From: Streptomyces viridochromogenes
GTDB lineage: Bacteria; Actinomycetota; Actinomycetes; Streptomycetales; Streptomycetaceae
Assembly (NCBI RefSeq): GCF_001270495.1
Contig: NZ_LGUR01000196.1
Coordinates: 124,001 to 188,000 of the forward strand
Direction of reading: 5' to 3'
Length of the DNA stretch: 64,000 bases
The notes beneath the pieces are model-generated. The model worked only from the letters and a program-made list of their open reading frames with translations, was not told the DNA's origin and made no database searches. Made by a program: the position numbers and the translations under genes. Positions 43,742 to 52,108 of the stretch are shown here, one piece after another. How positions within the stretch are numbered: the first letter of the stretch is position 1; every line of letters starts with the position of its first letter.

Positions 43742-45003
43742 GGCATGTCCTTTCCGGGCGCGGTGAGCACCATGGCGCTCTGGAACCCGCCGAAACCGCT
43801 GCCGACCGACAGGACGGTGTCGACGCGCTGCGGGCGCGCGACCAGCGGTGTGTAGTCGAGGTCCAGCTCGGGGTCGGCATGGTGGAGGTTGGCGGTCGGG
43901 GGGATCAGGTCGTTCTCGATGGCCAGTGCGCTGGCCGCGATCTCCAGGGCGCCGATCGCCCCCAGGGAGTGGCCGATCATGGACTTGATGGAGCTCACCG
44001 GCGTCTCGTAGGCGTGGGCCGCGAGGCTGAGCTTGAAGGCCGCGGTCTCATGGCGGTCGTTCTGCCGGGTGCCGGAGCCGTGCGCGTTGACGTAGTCGAC
44101 GTCGGCCGGTTCGGCACCCGCCATGCGCAAGGCCTGTGTGATGGCTTCGGCCATCTCCCGGCCGTCGGGGCGCAGCCCGGTCATGTGGAAGGAGTTGCAC
44201 CGGGAGGCGAAGCCTGCGATCTCCGCATAGGCGTGCGCGCCGCGCCGGCGGGCGTGGTCGAGCTCCTCCAGGACGAACACGGCCGCGCCCTCGCCCAGGA
44301 CGAAGCCGTTGCGCGTGCGGTCGAAGGGCCGTGAGGCCGACTCCGGATCGTCGTTGTACGAGGACGTGGCGCGGATCGCGTCGAAGCACGCCACCGTGAT
44401 GGGGGAGATCGGCGCCTCGGTGGCGCCCGCGACCATGACGTCCGCGGACCCTTCGCGGATCACTTCGGCGGCGTGCCCCACCGAGTCCAGGCCCGAGGTG
44501 CAGCCGGTGGAGACCAGGGACACGGGGCCCCGCGCGCCTGCCCGCCGGGCCACCTCGGCGGCCATGGAGCTGGGCACGAAGTAGTCGTACAGCCAGGGCA
44601 CCGCCCGGGTGTGGTCCACCGTCCAGTCCCGGCCCGACCTGCTGACGTGCGCGTATTCGCGATCGAGCCCGATGGTGCAGCCGACGGCGCTGCCCAGTGT
44701 GACGCCGGTGCGCGAAGGGTCGAGTGCGCCGGCCGGACCGCTGCTTCGCAGCGCCTCGTCGGTGGCGACGAGGGCGAACTGCACGGCCCTGTCGAGCCGT
44801 CGGGCCTCCTCGGGCGTGAATCCGTGGTCCTCGGGAACGAAGTCGCACTCGGCGGCGATGCGGGAACGGAAGGCGGAGGCGTCGAACAGGGAGATGGACC
44901 GCGTCGCGGTCCGCCCGGCGCTGATCAGTGACCAGAACTCCTTGACGCCCGTGCCGCCCGGCGCGACCACGCCCATGCCGGTGATGACGACCCGTCTGTT
45001 CAT
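43738..45003 (-). CDS. type II PKS ketosynthase alpha
   Basis: The 421-residue condensing enzyme has the nucleophile Cys168 in [11 protein letters not shown] and the histidines in [15 protein letters not shown] and [10 protein letters not shown]. It condenses malonyl units on the ACP with KS-beta. GGAGACC precedes the ATG at 45003. A SARP box lies 108 bases upstream. It is the first of seven genes on the minus strand to 37927. Confidence 0.96.
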   Translation of the reverse strand: MNRRVVITGMGVVAPGGTGVKEFWSLISAGRTATRSISLFDASAFRSRIAAECDFVPEDHGFTPEEARRLDRAVQFALVATDEALRSSGPAGALDPSRTGVTLGSAVGCTIGLDREYAHVSRSGRDWTVDHTRAVPWLYDYFVPSSMAAEVARRAGARGPVSLVSTGCTSGLDSVGHAAEVIREGSADVMVAGATEAPISPITVACFDAIRATSSYNDDPESASRPFDRTRNGFVLGEGAAVFVLEELDHARRRGAHAYAEIAGFASRCNSFHMTGLRPDGREMAEAITQALRMAGAEPADVDYVNAHGSGTRQNDRHETAAFKLSLAAHAYETPVSSIKSMIGHSLGAIGALEIAASALAIENDLIPPTANLHHADPELDLDYTPLVARPQRVDTVLSVGSGFGGFQSAMVLTAPGKDMP

Positions 45004-45110
45004 CGTGAGGTCTCCAAACTGAGTCTCCTGCTCCACGGCTCCGACAGCCGTCGTCGCGTGCCGCCGCGCCAGGCGAGCCCGGCGCGCCGACCTCACGGTG
45101 CCCTCGGGTC

Positions 45111-45128
45111 ATCGAGTGCCGTTCGAGC
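45111..45128 (-). promoter_or_regulatory. SARP-type box upstream of KS-alpha
   Basis: ATCGAGT at 45111 and TTCGAGC at 45122, spacing 11 bp, 107 bases before the KS-alpha ATG. This would place the core PKS operon under the SARP. Confidence 0.65.
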
Positions 45129-45168
45129 AGTGGGCGCGGCCGGGTGGAAGCAGGGCATGCGCAATGGG

Positions 45169-45208
45169 AAAGGCCACGGAATTGCACGCTGCATATTCCG
45201 TGGCCTTT
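45169..45208 (-). terminator. 14-bp hairpin downstream of the SARP gene
   Basis: AAAGGCCACGGAAT at 45169-45182 is the exact reverse complement of 45195-45208, with a 12-base loop that itself holds TGCA...TGCA. It lies 49 bases after the SARP stop and upstream of the KS-alpha box, so it should insulate the PKS promoter. Confidence 0.85.
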
Positions 45209-45257
45209 ATCTCCGCAGGCTGACGCCTGCCCACCGGAGGGAATTCTTATCTATTCC

Positions 45258-46055
45258 TTACGCTTGAGCACCCAGGGCGAGGACGTCGCGCTGGAGACTC
45301 TGTAGTTCCGGGGAAGGAGCGAGTCCGAGTTCCCGGTCCAGGATGTGACGCAGCGCCTGGTAGGCCTGGAGGGACTCTCCGCGACGACCGGCGCGACTCA
45401 GTGCCAGAATGAGCTTTCCGTGAAACCATTCGTTCAGCGGATAGCGGGCGACAAGGGAGCGGAGCTCGGCGATCAGATCATGATGGTGACCGAGTTGCAT
45501 GTCCGCTTCGATGCGGAGCTGGGTCACCTGGATGCGCTGTTCCTCGAGGTGGGCGATGCTGCTTTCCAGCAGCGGCCCGGGCGAGACGTTGGCGAGCGCG
45601 GGGCCTCGCCACAGATCCAGTGCCCGGCGCAGAACCAGGACGGCCTCGGCGAGCCGCTTCTCGGACAGCAGCCGACGGCCCCGGCGGGTCAGCTCCTCGA
45701 ACTCCTCCAGGTCGAGCTGCCCCGGCGCGAGGCGCAGGGTGTAGCCGGGCGGCCTGGTGAGGAACAGTTCGTCGGCCCGCTTGCCCACGTCGCGCAGGAA
45801 GAGCCGGCGCAGGTGGTAGATGTAGGTCTGGGCCGTGGTCACGGCGCTGCGGGGCGGGTTCTCGCCCCAGAGTTCCTCGATGATCGACCCGGTGTCCACC
45901 ACGTGGTTGGCCCTCAGCACCAGCAGGGCGAGCACGCTGCGGACCTTGGGCGCGGTCGGAGTGCAGGACGCACCGTGATGGACGACCTCCAGAGGCCCCA
46001 GCACTCTGAAACCGAGCTGGTGCGTCTGGGATATTTCCCGGGCAGGCGACTTCAC
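45258..46055 (-). CDS. SARP family transcriptional activator
   Basis: From GTG 46055 the product is 265 residues, the usual SARP size. It has the OmpR-like DNA-binding domain (GFRVLGPLEVVHHGASCTP, then PKVRSVLALLVLRANHVV and the RSAVTTAQTYIYHLRRLF helix) at residues 10-105 and the BTAD domain from about 110 (ALDLWRGPALANV, ELGLAPSPELQSLQ). SARPs bind direct heptamer repeats 11 bp apart, as found across the cluster. An ATG at 46148 is a longer alternative; GTG is preferred only on length. Confidence 0.9.
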   Translation of the reverse strand: MKSPAREISQTHQLGFRVLGPLEVVHHGASCTPTAPKVRSVLALLVLRANHVVDTGSIIEELWGENPPRSAVTTAQTYIYHLRRLFLRDVGKRADELFLTRPPGYTLRLAPGQLDLEEFEELTRRGRRLLSEKRLAEAVLVLRRALDLWRGPALANVSPGPLLESSIAHLEEQRIQVTQLRIEADMQLGHHHDLIAELRSLVARYPLNEWFHGKLILALSRAGRRGESLQAYQALRHILDRELGLAPSPELQSLQRDVLALGAQA

Positions 46056-46423
46056 TAGCAACTTGATTCCCCCATCTTCGAGAGCCGCTGCGACACTGCC
46101 GTGTTGGCGTCTTCTGGTCAGGAATGACGGATGAATAGACCCGGCCATGAAACCGCTTTCTCGGTATGACCGTTTCGTCCCTTTTCGGGCACTGGCTTCT
46201 GCTTTGATTCGTCAGAATAGCTGCGCACTAAAGCTACATGACGTGCCGCCCGAGGCGAAGGACATGCGAGGGCGGCTATAACGAGCCTCAAAGAGCTTGA
46301 GCAATTCGATAAAATGCTTGAGTAATTCCATGAGTCGCCTTTACTGCGGCGGGATTGCAGCGAAGCTGCAGGCTGTGCTAGCGCCTGCTCCGCACGGTGT
46401 ACGCACGAGCGCCTCGGCCGGGA
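46056..46423. other. 408-bp divergent control region between SARP and ketoreductase genes, with 13-bp direct repeat
   Basis: No gene is seen, apart from a possible N-terminal extension of the SARP to 46148. GCTTGAGCAATTC (46295) recurs as GCTTGAGTAATTC (46316), exactly 21 bp apart, two helical turns, in an AT-richer stretch. CTCAA-AGAGC-TTGAG forms an inverted repeat at 46287-46301. TAGCT...AGCTA flanks 46216-46234. These could be operators controlling the SARP gene. The last part of the region holds the SARP box at 46424. Confidence 0.6.
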
Positions 46424-46456
46424 TTCCAGCCGGGTTCGAAGCGGCACCCGCAGGCT
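46424..46456 (+). promoter_or_regulatory. SARP-type box and -10-like CAGGCT before the ketoreductase
   Basis: TTCCAGC at 46424 and TTCGAAG at 46435 are 11 bp apart, with a weaker CTCGGCC at 46413. CAGGCT (46451-46456) ends seven bases before the ATG at 46464. There is no ribosome binding site, so a leaderless mRNA is predicted. Confidence 0.6.
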
Positions 46457-46463
46457 CCTTCCC

Positions 46464-47249
46464 ATGACTAGCGAACAGCGTCGTGCCGCCCTGGTCACGG
46501 GCGCCACGAAAGGGATCGGGCTGGCCGTGGCCCGCCACCTCGGCCGCGGTGGAGCCCGGGTGTTCCTGTGCGCCCGTGACGGCGACGCCGTGGCCGCCAC
46601 GGTCAAGGAACTCCAGGCCGAGGGGGTCGAGGCGGCAGGGGCCGGTTGCGACGTACGGTCGCGGGAGGAGGTGGCCGATCTGGTCCGGGCCGCGGTGGAC
46701 CGCTTCGGCCCGGTCGAGATCCTGGTGAACAACGCGGGCCGCAGCGGCGGCGGCGTCACCGCCGACCTGACCGACGAGCTCTGGCACGACGTCATCGACA
46801 CGAACCTCAACAGCGTCTTCCTGGTGACCCGCGAGGTCCTGAACGCCGGGCAGCTGCGTACCAGGTCCTGGGGACGCGTCATCAACATCGCCTCCACCGC
46901 GGGCAAGCAGGGCGTGGTGCTCGGCGCCCCCTACTCGGCCTCCAAGCACGCCGTCGTCGGCTTCACCAAGGCCCTGGGCAACGAACTGGCCGCCACCGGA
47001 GTGACCGTCAACGCCGTGTGCCCGGGCTACGTCGAGACGCCGATGGCCCAACGGGTGCGCAGCGGATACGCCGAGCACTGGGGCGTCACCGAAGAGGAAG
47101 TGCTCCGCCGCTTCCAGGCCAGGATCCCGCTCGGCCGGTACGCCACGCCCGAGGAGGTGGCCGGACTGGTGGGCTACCTGACCACCGACGCCGCCGCGTC
47201 CATCACCGCACAGGCCCTCAACGTCTGTGGCGGGCTGGGCAATTACTGA
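46464..47249 (+). CDS. C-9 polyketide ketoreductase, ActIII type
   Basis: The 261-residue SDR has VTGATKGIGLAVARHL near residue 12, NNAGRSGGGVTADL near 90, PYSASKHAVVGF near 155 with the Tyr-x-x-x-Lys, and the ending AQALNVCGGLGNY that is typical of ActIII and its close relatives. It reduces the C-9 keto group of the nascent chain with NADPH. No ribosome binding site is visible. It opens an operon with the aromatase/cyclase, acyl-CoA ligase and second SDR. Confidence 0.95.
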   Translation: MTSEQRRAALVTGATKGIGLAVARHLGRGGARVFLCARDGDAVAATVKELQAEGVEAAGAGCDVRSREEVADLVRAAVDRFGPVEILVNNAGRSGGGVTADLTDELWHDVIDTNLNSVFLVTREVLNAGQLRTRSWGRVINIASTAGKQGVVLGAPYSASKHAVVGFTKALGNELAATGVTVNAVCPGYVETPMAQRVRSGYAEHWGVTEEEVLRRFQARIPLGRYATPEEVAGLVGYLTTDAAASITAQALNVCGGLGNY

Positions 47250-47280
47250 GACCACCGCCAGCAACGCGAAGGAGACGAAC

Positions 47281-48240
47281 GTGCCCCAGGTCTCGCAGCC
47301 GACGACGCACGTCATGCAGCACACGGTCGGCGTCGCCGCGTCGGCCGACATCGTCTGCGACCTGCTCGCCGACGTCACGGGCTGGCCGCGGATGTTCGGG
47401 CCGACCGTGCATGCCGAGCAGGTGTCCGAAGACGCCACGCAGGAACGGATACGGTTGTGGGCGCTGGCCAATGGGGAGGTGCGCAGCTGGACCTCCCGGC
47501 GGCACATCGACCGGCGGGCCCGCCGTATCACCTTCCGTCAGGAGCTCTCGCAGCCCCCCGTGGCCGCCATGGGCGGTGAGTGGCGGATCGCGCCGGAGCC
47601 CGGCGGAACCTGTTCGGTCACCCTCCTGCACGACTTCGCGGCCATCGACGACGACCCCGACGGCCTGGACTGGATCGAGCGGGCCGTCGACCGCAACAGC
47701 GCGGCGGAACTCGCCGCGCTCAAAGCCACCGCGGAGGCTCACGAGCAGAGCCCGGACCTGTTCCTGACGTTCGAGGACGGTGTCACGGTCAACGGCCCGC
47801 TGGAGGCGGTCCACGCCTTCATCGCCCGCTGTGACCTGTGGCCCGAGCGGCTGCCCCACGTCACCCGGCTGCGGCTCACCGAGGCCGGTCCCGGCGTGCA
47901 GCTGATGTCGATGGACACCAAGGCCCCCGACGGATCCGTGCACACGACGGAGTCGGTCCGGATCGTCCTGGAGACCGGCCGGATCGTCTACAAGCAGACC
48001 CGGGTTCCGCCGATCATGACCGCGCACACCGGCGAGTGGGTGCTGCGCGCCACCCCCGAGGGGGTGCGGGCGATCTCCCGGCACACGGTCGTCGTCAACC
48101 CGGTCACCGTCCCCGAAGTGCTCGGTGCCGGCGCCACGCTCGCCGACGCACGCGACGCGGTCCGCACGGCCTTGGGCACCAACAGCCTGGCCACCCTCCG
48201 CCTCGCCAAGGCCCATACCGAGGGCGGCAGCAGTGACTGA
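47281..48240 (+). CDS. didomain aromatase/cyclase, ActVII type
   Basis: The 319-residue protein consists of two START/Bet v1-like halves: residues about 8-150 (VAASADIVCDLLADVTGWPRMFGPTV) and 155-315 (VNGPLEAVHAFIARCDLWPERLPHV). Didomain enzymes aromatise the first ring after C-9 reduction. GTG 47281 follows AAGGAGA. It lies 31 bases after the ketoreductase and its 3' end overlaps the ligase start by 8 bases. Confidence 0.94.
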   Translation: MPQVSQPTTHVMQHTVGVAASADIVCDLLADVTGWPRMFGPTVHAEQVSEDATQERIRLWALANGEVRSWTSRRHIDRRARRITFRQELSQPPVAAMGGEWRIAPEPGGTCSVTLLHDFAAIDDDPDGLDWIERAVDRNSAAELAALKATAEAHEQSPDLFLTFEDGVTVNGPLEAVHAFIARCDLWPERLPHVTRLRLTEAGPGVQLMSMDTKAPDGSVHTTESVRIVLETGRIVYKQTRVPPIMTAHTGEWVLRATPEGVRAISRHTVVVNPVTVPEVLGAGATLADARDAVRTALGTNSLATLRLAKAHTEGGSSD

Positions 48241-50098
48241 GGCGAAACCGGCGGCCGAGCCGCGGCTCGACGGCCTGCTGTCGGAGGCGGCGCGACGACA
48301 CGGAGACCGGACGGCGATCCGCGCGGGCTCCGCCGAGCCGACCTTCGCCGAACTGGACGCGGCGGCAACCCGATGGGCCGCCGCCGTCCGCAGGCTCGTC
48401 GGCACCACCGACACCGTGGTGGCCCTGGTGTCACCGCTGAGCCCCGACTTCGCGGCCGCCTTTCACGGGATCGTCCGCAGCGGGAACGTCGTCGCACCCC
48501 TCAACCCGCTGCAACGGGCCGACGAACTACGCCATCTCCTCGGGGTCACCCGGGCCCGCCTCGCCGTCGTGACGCCTCCCGTGCGCGCCGAACTCGCCGC
48601 CATACGCCCGTCGTTGCCGCACCTGACCGAGATCGTCGGCCTGGACGAGGAATGGCCGTGGGACGAACCGCCCGAGGACGTGCCCCTCGGTGACGTCGCC
48701 TGCCTGCACTTCACCAGTGGTACGACCGGGCCGGCGAAGGCTGCCGTCCTCACCCACCGCAACCTGCTGGTGAACGCGGCCCAGGTGGCCGAGGCACACC
48801 GGCTCGGCCCGGAGTCGGTGGTCCTGAACCACCTGCCCAAGTACCACCTGATGCATCTCAACTCCGCGCTGTACGCGGCCGCGACCCAGGTGCTGTGCAC
48901 GGACCCCGACCCTGTGGAGGCCGTCGGCACGGCGAACCGCCACCGGGCCACCCACTTCTACAGCATTCCCATGCGCCTGGTCCGCCTCGCGGCCGACGAG
49001 CGGCTGCCGGAGCTGAGCCTGCGCACGGCCCGGATGATCGCCTCCGGCGGATCGGCGCTGCCCGCGCCGGCCGCCGAGACGTTGCGCAGCCGGCTGGGCG
49101 TGCCCGTCATCCAGGGGTACGGGCTCGCCGAGGCGTCACCGCTCACCCACTCCGACGGCCCGGACCGCCCCCGGCCCGGATCGGTCGGCCCCCCGTTGCG
49201 CGACACGGAATGCCGGATCGTCGCACCGGACACCGGCGCGGTCCTGCCGCCGGGAGAGGCGGGCGAGGTCCAGGTGCGCGGCCCGCAGGTGATGCGCGGC
49301 TACCTGCACGACCCCGCACCGGTCGACGCCGAGGGCTGGCTGTCCACCGGGGACATCGGCCGCCTCGACGAGGGCGGTCGGCTGTACCTCGTCGACCGGA
49401 TCAAGGACGTCTTCAAGTGCGACAACTATCTGGTCTCGCCGTCGGAGGTCGAGCGGGCGCTGCGCGCACACCCGGACGTGGCCGACTGCGCCGTGTTCGA
49501 CCATCCCGATCCCGTCGGCGGGGCTGTCTGCGCGGCCTTCCTGGTAGCGGCCGAGACCGCTCAGGACGTCCCCGGAGCCTTCGCCCGGCGGGTGCTCGCC
49601 GAGGTGAACGCGAGGCTCCCGTACTACCAGCACATCCGGCTCGCCGACGTGGTGGACGCCGTCCCGCGTTCGGCCAACGGAAAGCTCCAGCGCAGAAGCC
49701 TGCGCGACGCATTCATCCGACGGCGGGCATCGGCCCCGCCCCGACACGGAGGTACCGCAGTGTCCGGAACCGGTCAGTCAGCACCCGAAGTGAGCCGACA
49801 GGTGGTCGCCATCACCAAGTTCACGGTCAAGGGGGATGCCGCGGAATTCGAGCAGGCCTTCAGGGAACACGCCGAGTTCATGCGGGCGCGGCCCGGCTTC
49901 CAGCGAGCGCAGATGGTCCGCTCCGCGCGCACGCCCGAGGTGTACATCAACCTCGGTTGGTGGCGGGACGCGCCGTCCTACCTCGCCGTGCTGGAGTCCG
50001 GCGAGTTCCGCGGTCATCTGGGCCGGTTCGCCGAACTGGCCGACGTGGAACCGCAGATGGGGCCGGTGCTGTTCGGTCTCGACCCGGAGCAGCCATGA
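48233..50098 (+). CDS. acyl-CoA ligase in frame with ABM-type monooxygenase domain
   Basis: The 621-residue frame begins with an ANL-family ligase: LHFTSGTTGPAKAAVLTH near residue 160, GYGLAEASP near 298, STGDIGRLDEGGRLYLVDR near 370 and the catalytic lysine in RSANGKLQRR near 485. Residues 510-621 are an ABM dimeric barrel (VVAITKFTVKG, then VYINLGWWRDAPSYL). No stop codon separates them, yet a perfect GGAGG-N7-GTG lies at the junction. Ligases of this kind (OxyH, MtmL) assist in tetracycline and aureolic acid pathways. Confidence 0.88.
   Translation: MTEAKPAAEPRLDGLLSEAARRHGDRTAIRAGSAEPTFAELDAAATRWAAAVRRLVGTTDTVVALVSPLSPDFAAAFHGIVRSGNVVAPLNPLQRADELRHLLGVTRARLAVVTPPVRAELAAIRPSLPHLTEIVGLDEEWPWDEPPEDVPLGDVACLHFTSGTTGPAKAAVLTHRNLLVNAAQVAEAHRLGPESVVLNHLPKYHLMHLNSALYAAATQVLCTDPDPVEAVGTANRHRATHFYSIPMRLVRLAADERLPELSLRTARMIASGGSALPAPAAETLRSRLGVPVIQGYGLAEASPLTHSDGPDRPRPGSVGPPLRDTECRIVAPDTGAVLPPGEAGEVQVRGPQVMRGYLHDPAPVDAEGWLSTGDIGRLDEGGRLYLVDRIKDVFKCDNYLVSPSEVERALRAHPDVADCAVFDHPDPVGGAVCAAFLVAAETAQDVPGAFARRVLAEVNARLPYYQHIRLADVVDAVPRSANGKLQRRSLRDAFIRRRASAPPRHGGTAVSGTGQSAPEVSRQVVAITKFTVKGDAAEFEQAFREHAEFMRARPGFQRAQMVRSARTPEVYINLGWWRDAPSYLAVLESGEFRGHLGRFAELADVEPQMGPVLFGLDPEQP
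49760..50098 (+). CDS. ABM-type monooxygenase or cyclase-like protein from an internal GTG
   Basis: Starting at the GTG behind GGAGG (49748-49752) gives a 112-residue protein, the normal size of a free ABM-family enzyme such as ActVA-ORF6 or TcmH. Those oxidise a naphthacenone or anthrone to a quinone without cofactor. ARPGFQRAQMVRSA and EPQMGPVLFGLDPEQP are its landmarks. It may be made separately, as part of the ligase fusion, or both. Its TGA overlaps the next ATG. Confidence 0.7.
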   Translation: MSGTGQSAPEVSRQVVAITKFTVKGDAAEFEQAFREHAEFMRARPGFQRAQMVRSARTPEVYINLGWWRDAPSYLAVLESGEFRGHLGRFAELADVEPQMGPVLFGLDPEQP

Positions 50099-50874
50099 GC
50101 GGCCAGGGTGACCCGGTGGCCGGCAGCACCCTGGGGCTCGAGGGGAGGATCGCGCTGATCACCGGCGGTACCCGAGGGCTCGGGCTCGCCATCGCGCGCA
50201 AGCTGTGCGCGTGCGGTGGTGACGTCGTGCTCAACTACGGCCACAGCGACGAGGACGCCGAGCGGGCCACGCGTTCCCTCGCGGGCCTCAAGGGCACCGC
50301 CACCGCCGTACGCGCCGACCTGGCCGATCCGCGGGCCGTGCCCCAGCTCCTGGAGAAGGTCCGGGCCCGTTATGGCCGGCTCGACGTGTTCGTGCACAAC
50401 GCGGCCGGCTGGACGCCGATGCAGGCTCTGCACGCCGACCTCGGGGCGCTGCGCGAGGACACGGCGGCCGCGCTGCACCCGTTGCTGGCTGCGGCCCCGT
50501 TGCTGCCGGGGCTGATGCGGGGCGGCCGGGGCCGCGTGGTCGCCGTCTCCAGCACAGGTGCGCACCGGGTCGTACCTGGCTATGTGAGCCTGGGCGTGGC
50601 CAAGGCGGCGCTGGAGTCCCTCGTCCGGTATCTGGCCGTCGACCTGAGCCCGCACGGCATCGCGGTCAACGCCGTGTCGACCGCCAAGCTCGACAAGGGC
50701 ACCACCACGGTGAACCGGGAAGCCTCGGCGGCTCTCGCGCAGCGCACCCCGGCCGGGCGGCTGACCACGCCGGCCGATGTCGCCGACGTGGTGGCCCTGC
50801 TGTGCACGGACGAGGCGGCCTGGCTGCGGGGCCAGGTGGTCACCGCCGACGGCGGCCTCGGCTTGCGTCCTTGA
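50095..50874 (+). CDS. SDR with enoyl-ACP-reductase signature (FabI/FabL-like)
   Basis: The 259-residue SDR has ITGGTRGLGLAIARKL near residue 22 and the active-site stretch VPGYVSLGVAKAALES, in which Lys is seven residues after Tyr. Tyr-x6-Lys is the spacing of FabI and FabL enoyl reductases, not of ordinary SDR ketoreductases (Tyr-x3-Lys). YLAVDLSPHGIAVNAVS also recalls FabL. In this operon it could reduce a polyketide ring, a starter or a quinone. It overlaps the ligase-ABM stop by ATGA. Confidence 0.82.
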   Translation: MSGQGDPVAGSTLGLEGRIALITGGTRGLGLAIARKLCACGGDVVLNYGHSDEDAERATRSLAGLKGTATAVRADLADPRAVPQLLEKVRARYGRLDVFVHNAAGWTPMQALHADLGALREDTAAALHPLLAAAPLLPGLMRGGRGRVVAVSSTGAHRVVPGYVSLGVAKAALESLVRYLAVDLSPHGIAVNAVSTAKLDKGTTTVNREASAALAQRTPAGRLTTPADVADVVALLCTDEAAWLRGQVVTADGGLGLRP

Positions 50875-50900
50875 CAGCGACGCCCAGGTCACCGTCTTGC

Positions 50901-50940
50901 GGGCCTCGTCCCCTTCGCACGCGGGAGGGGAACGAGGCCC
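50901..50940 (+). terminator. hairpin after the ketoreductase operon
   Basis: GGGCCTCGTCCCCT at 50901 pairs with AGGGGAACGAGGCCC ending at 50940, with one bulged base. It lies 27 bases after the SDR stop and just before the SARP box of the next unit. Confidence 0.75.
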
Positions 50941-50947
50941 GGCGGTC

Positions 50948-50965
50948 TTCGAGGGCAGTTCGAAG
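50948..50965 (+). promoter_or_regulatory. SARP-type box upstream of the 3-ketoreductase
   Basis: TTCGAGG at 50948 and TTCGAAG at 50959, spacing 11 bp, 54 bases before the ATG at 51020. Confidence 0.7.
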
Positions 50966-51019
50966 CGCGGGGTGCGACATCCCAGGTGCCCTGCTGCGAA
51001 GGAGACGGGAGGAGAGACG

Positions 51020-52072
51020 ATGACGCATCGCGAGGGCAAGCTCCGGGCGGCACCCGACGCGGACGAGGAGGCCGATCCTCCGGAACCCGGGCAGCCAGGA
51101 CTCCGGCTGGGCGTCATCGGCTGCGCGGGGATCGCCTGGCGGCGCACCCTGCCGGCCGCCGTCGCCGAGCCGTCGGTACGGCTGGTCGCGGTGGCCAGCC
51201 GGGACGGTGACAAGGCCGCCCGGTTCGCCCGCGAGTTCGGCTGCTCCGCCGTACACGGTTACGAGGAGCTGCTGCGGCGGGACGACATCGAGGCCGTCTA
51301 CATTCCGCTGCCCGTGGCCCTGCACGCCGAGTGGATCGAGGCGGCCCTGCGCGCCGGCAAGCATGTGCTGGCCGAGAAGCCGCTGGCCCCGGACGCGGCC
51401 ACGGCGGCGCGCCTGGTGGACCTCGCACACGCCTCGCGGCTGCTGCTCGTGGAGAACTACATGTTCACCCACCACTCCCAGCACCGGGCGGTACGCCGGC
51501 TGCTCACCGAAGGCGTCGTCGGCGAACCGCGGTCCTTCGCAGCCGCGTTCACCATTCCCCGGCTGCCGCCCCACGACATCCGCAACCGGCGCGAACTGGG
51601 CGGCGGGGCGCTGCTCGACGTGGCCGGATACCCCATCCGCGCCGCCGAGCTGTTCCTCGGCGACGGCCTGGAGGTCGTTGGCTCCGTGCTGCGCCACGAC
51701 CCGGACACCGTGGTGGACACGGGGGGCGCGGCCCTGCTGCGCTCCCCCTCGGGCGTCATCGCCCAGCTCACCTTCGGCATCGACGACGCCTACCACTCGT
51801 CGTACGAGATCCGGGGCAGCACCGGCAGGCTGAGTCTCGGCCGGGCCTTCACACCGCCCCCGGACCACCGGCCGCTCGTCCGCGTCGAGGGACCGGACGG
51901 TGCCCGGGACCATCTGCTGGCCGCCGACGACCAGTTCGCCCGAGTGCTCGGCGCCTTTGCCCGGGGTGTCCGGGCGGGGACCGGCGAGCTGCCCTCCGGC
52001 ACCGGCCACCGGGTGGCCGACATCGTGCCGCACGCCCGGCTGGTCGACGCCGTACGGCGGTCGGCGCGCTGA
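51020..52072 (+). CDS. NDP-hexose 3-ketoreductase, Gfo/Idh/MocA family
   Basis: The 350-residue oxidoreductase has LGVIGCAGIAWRRTLPA near residue 30, the EKPLAPDAATA segment near 118 and a C-terminal sheet with GGGALLDVAGYPIRAAEL. Enzymes of this family act right after the 2,3-dehydratase and reduce the C-3 keto group, giving 2,6-dideoxysugars (olivose or oliose type). AGGAGAG precedes the ATG. It forms a two-gene unit with the glycosyltransferase at 52109. Confidence 0.9.
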   Translation: MTHREGKLRAAPDADEEADPPEPGQPGLRLGVIGCAGIAWRRTLPAAVAEPSVRLVAVASRDGDKAARFAREFGCSAVHGYEELLRRDDIEAVYIPLPVALHAEWIEAALRAGKHVLAEKPLAPDAATAARLVDLAHASRLLLVENYMFTHHSQHRAVRRLLTEGVVGEPRSFAAAFTIPRLPPHDIRNRRELGGGALLDVAGYPIRAAELFLGDGLEVVGSVLRHDPDTVVDTGGAALLRSPSGVIAQLTFGIDDAYHSSYEIRGSTGRLSLGRAFTPPPDHRPLVRVEGPDGARDHLLAADDQFARVLGAFARGVRAGTGELPSGTGHRVADIVPHARLVDAVRRSAR

Positions 52073-52108
52073 GCACCGTTGCCACGACCCACCTCTGGAG
52101 ACCCCACC

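Noticed and set aside
45169..45208. Operator palindrome controlling KS-alpha
   Set aside because: A perfect 14-bp stem with a long loop just after the SARP stop fits a terminator better.
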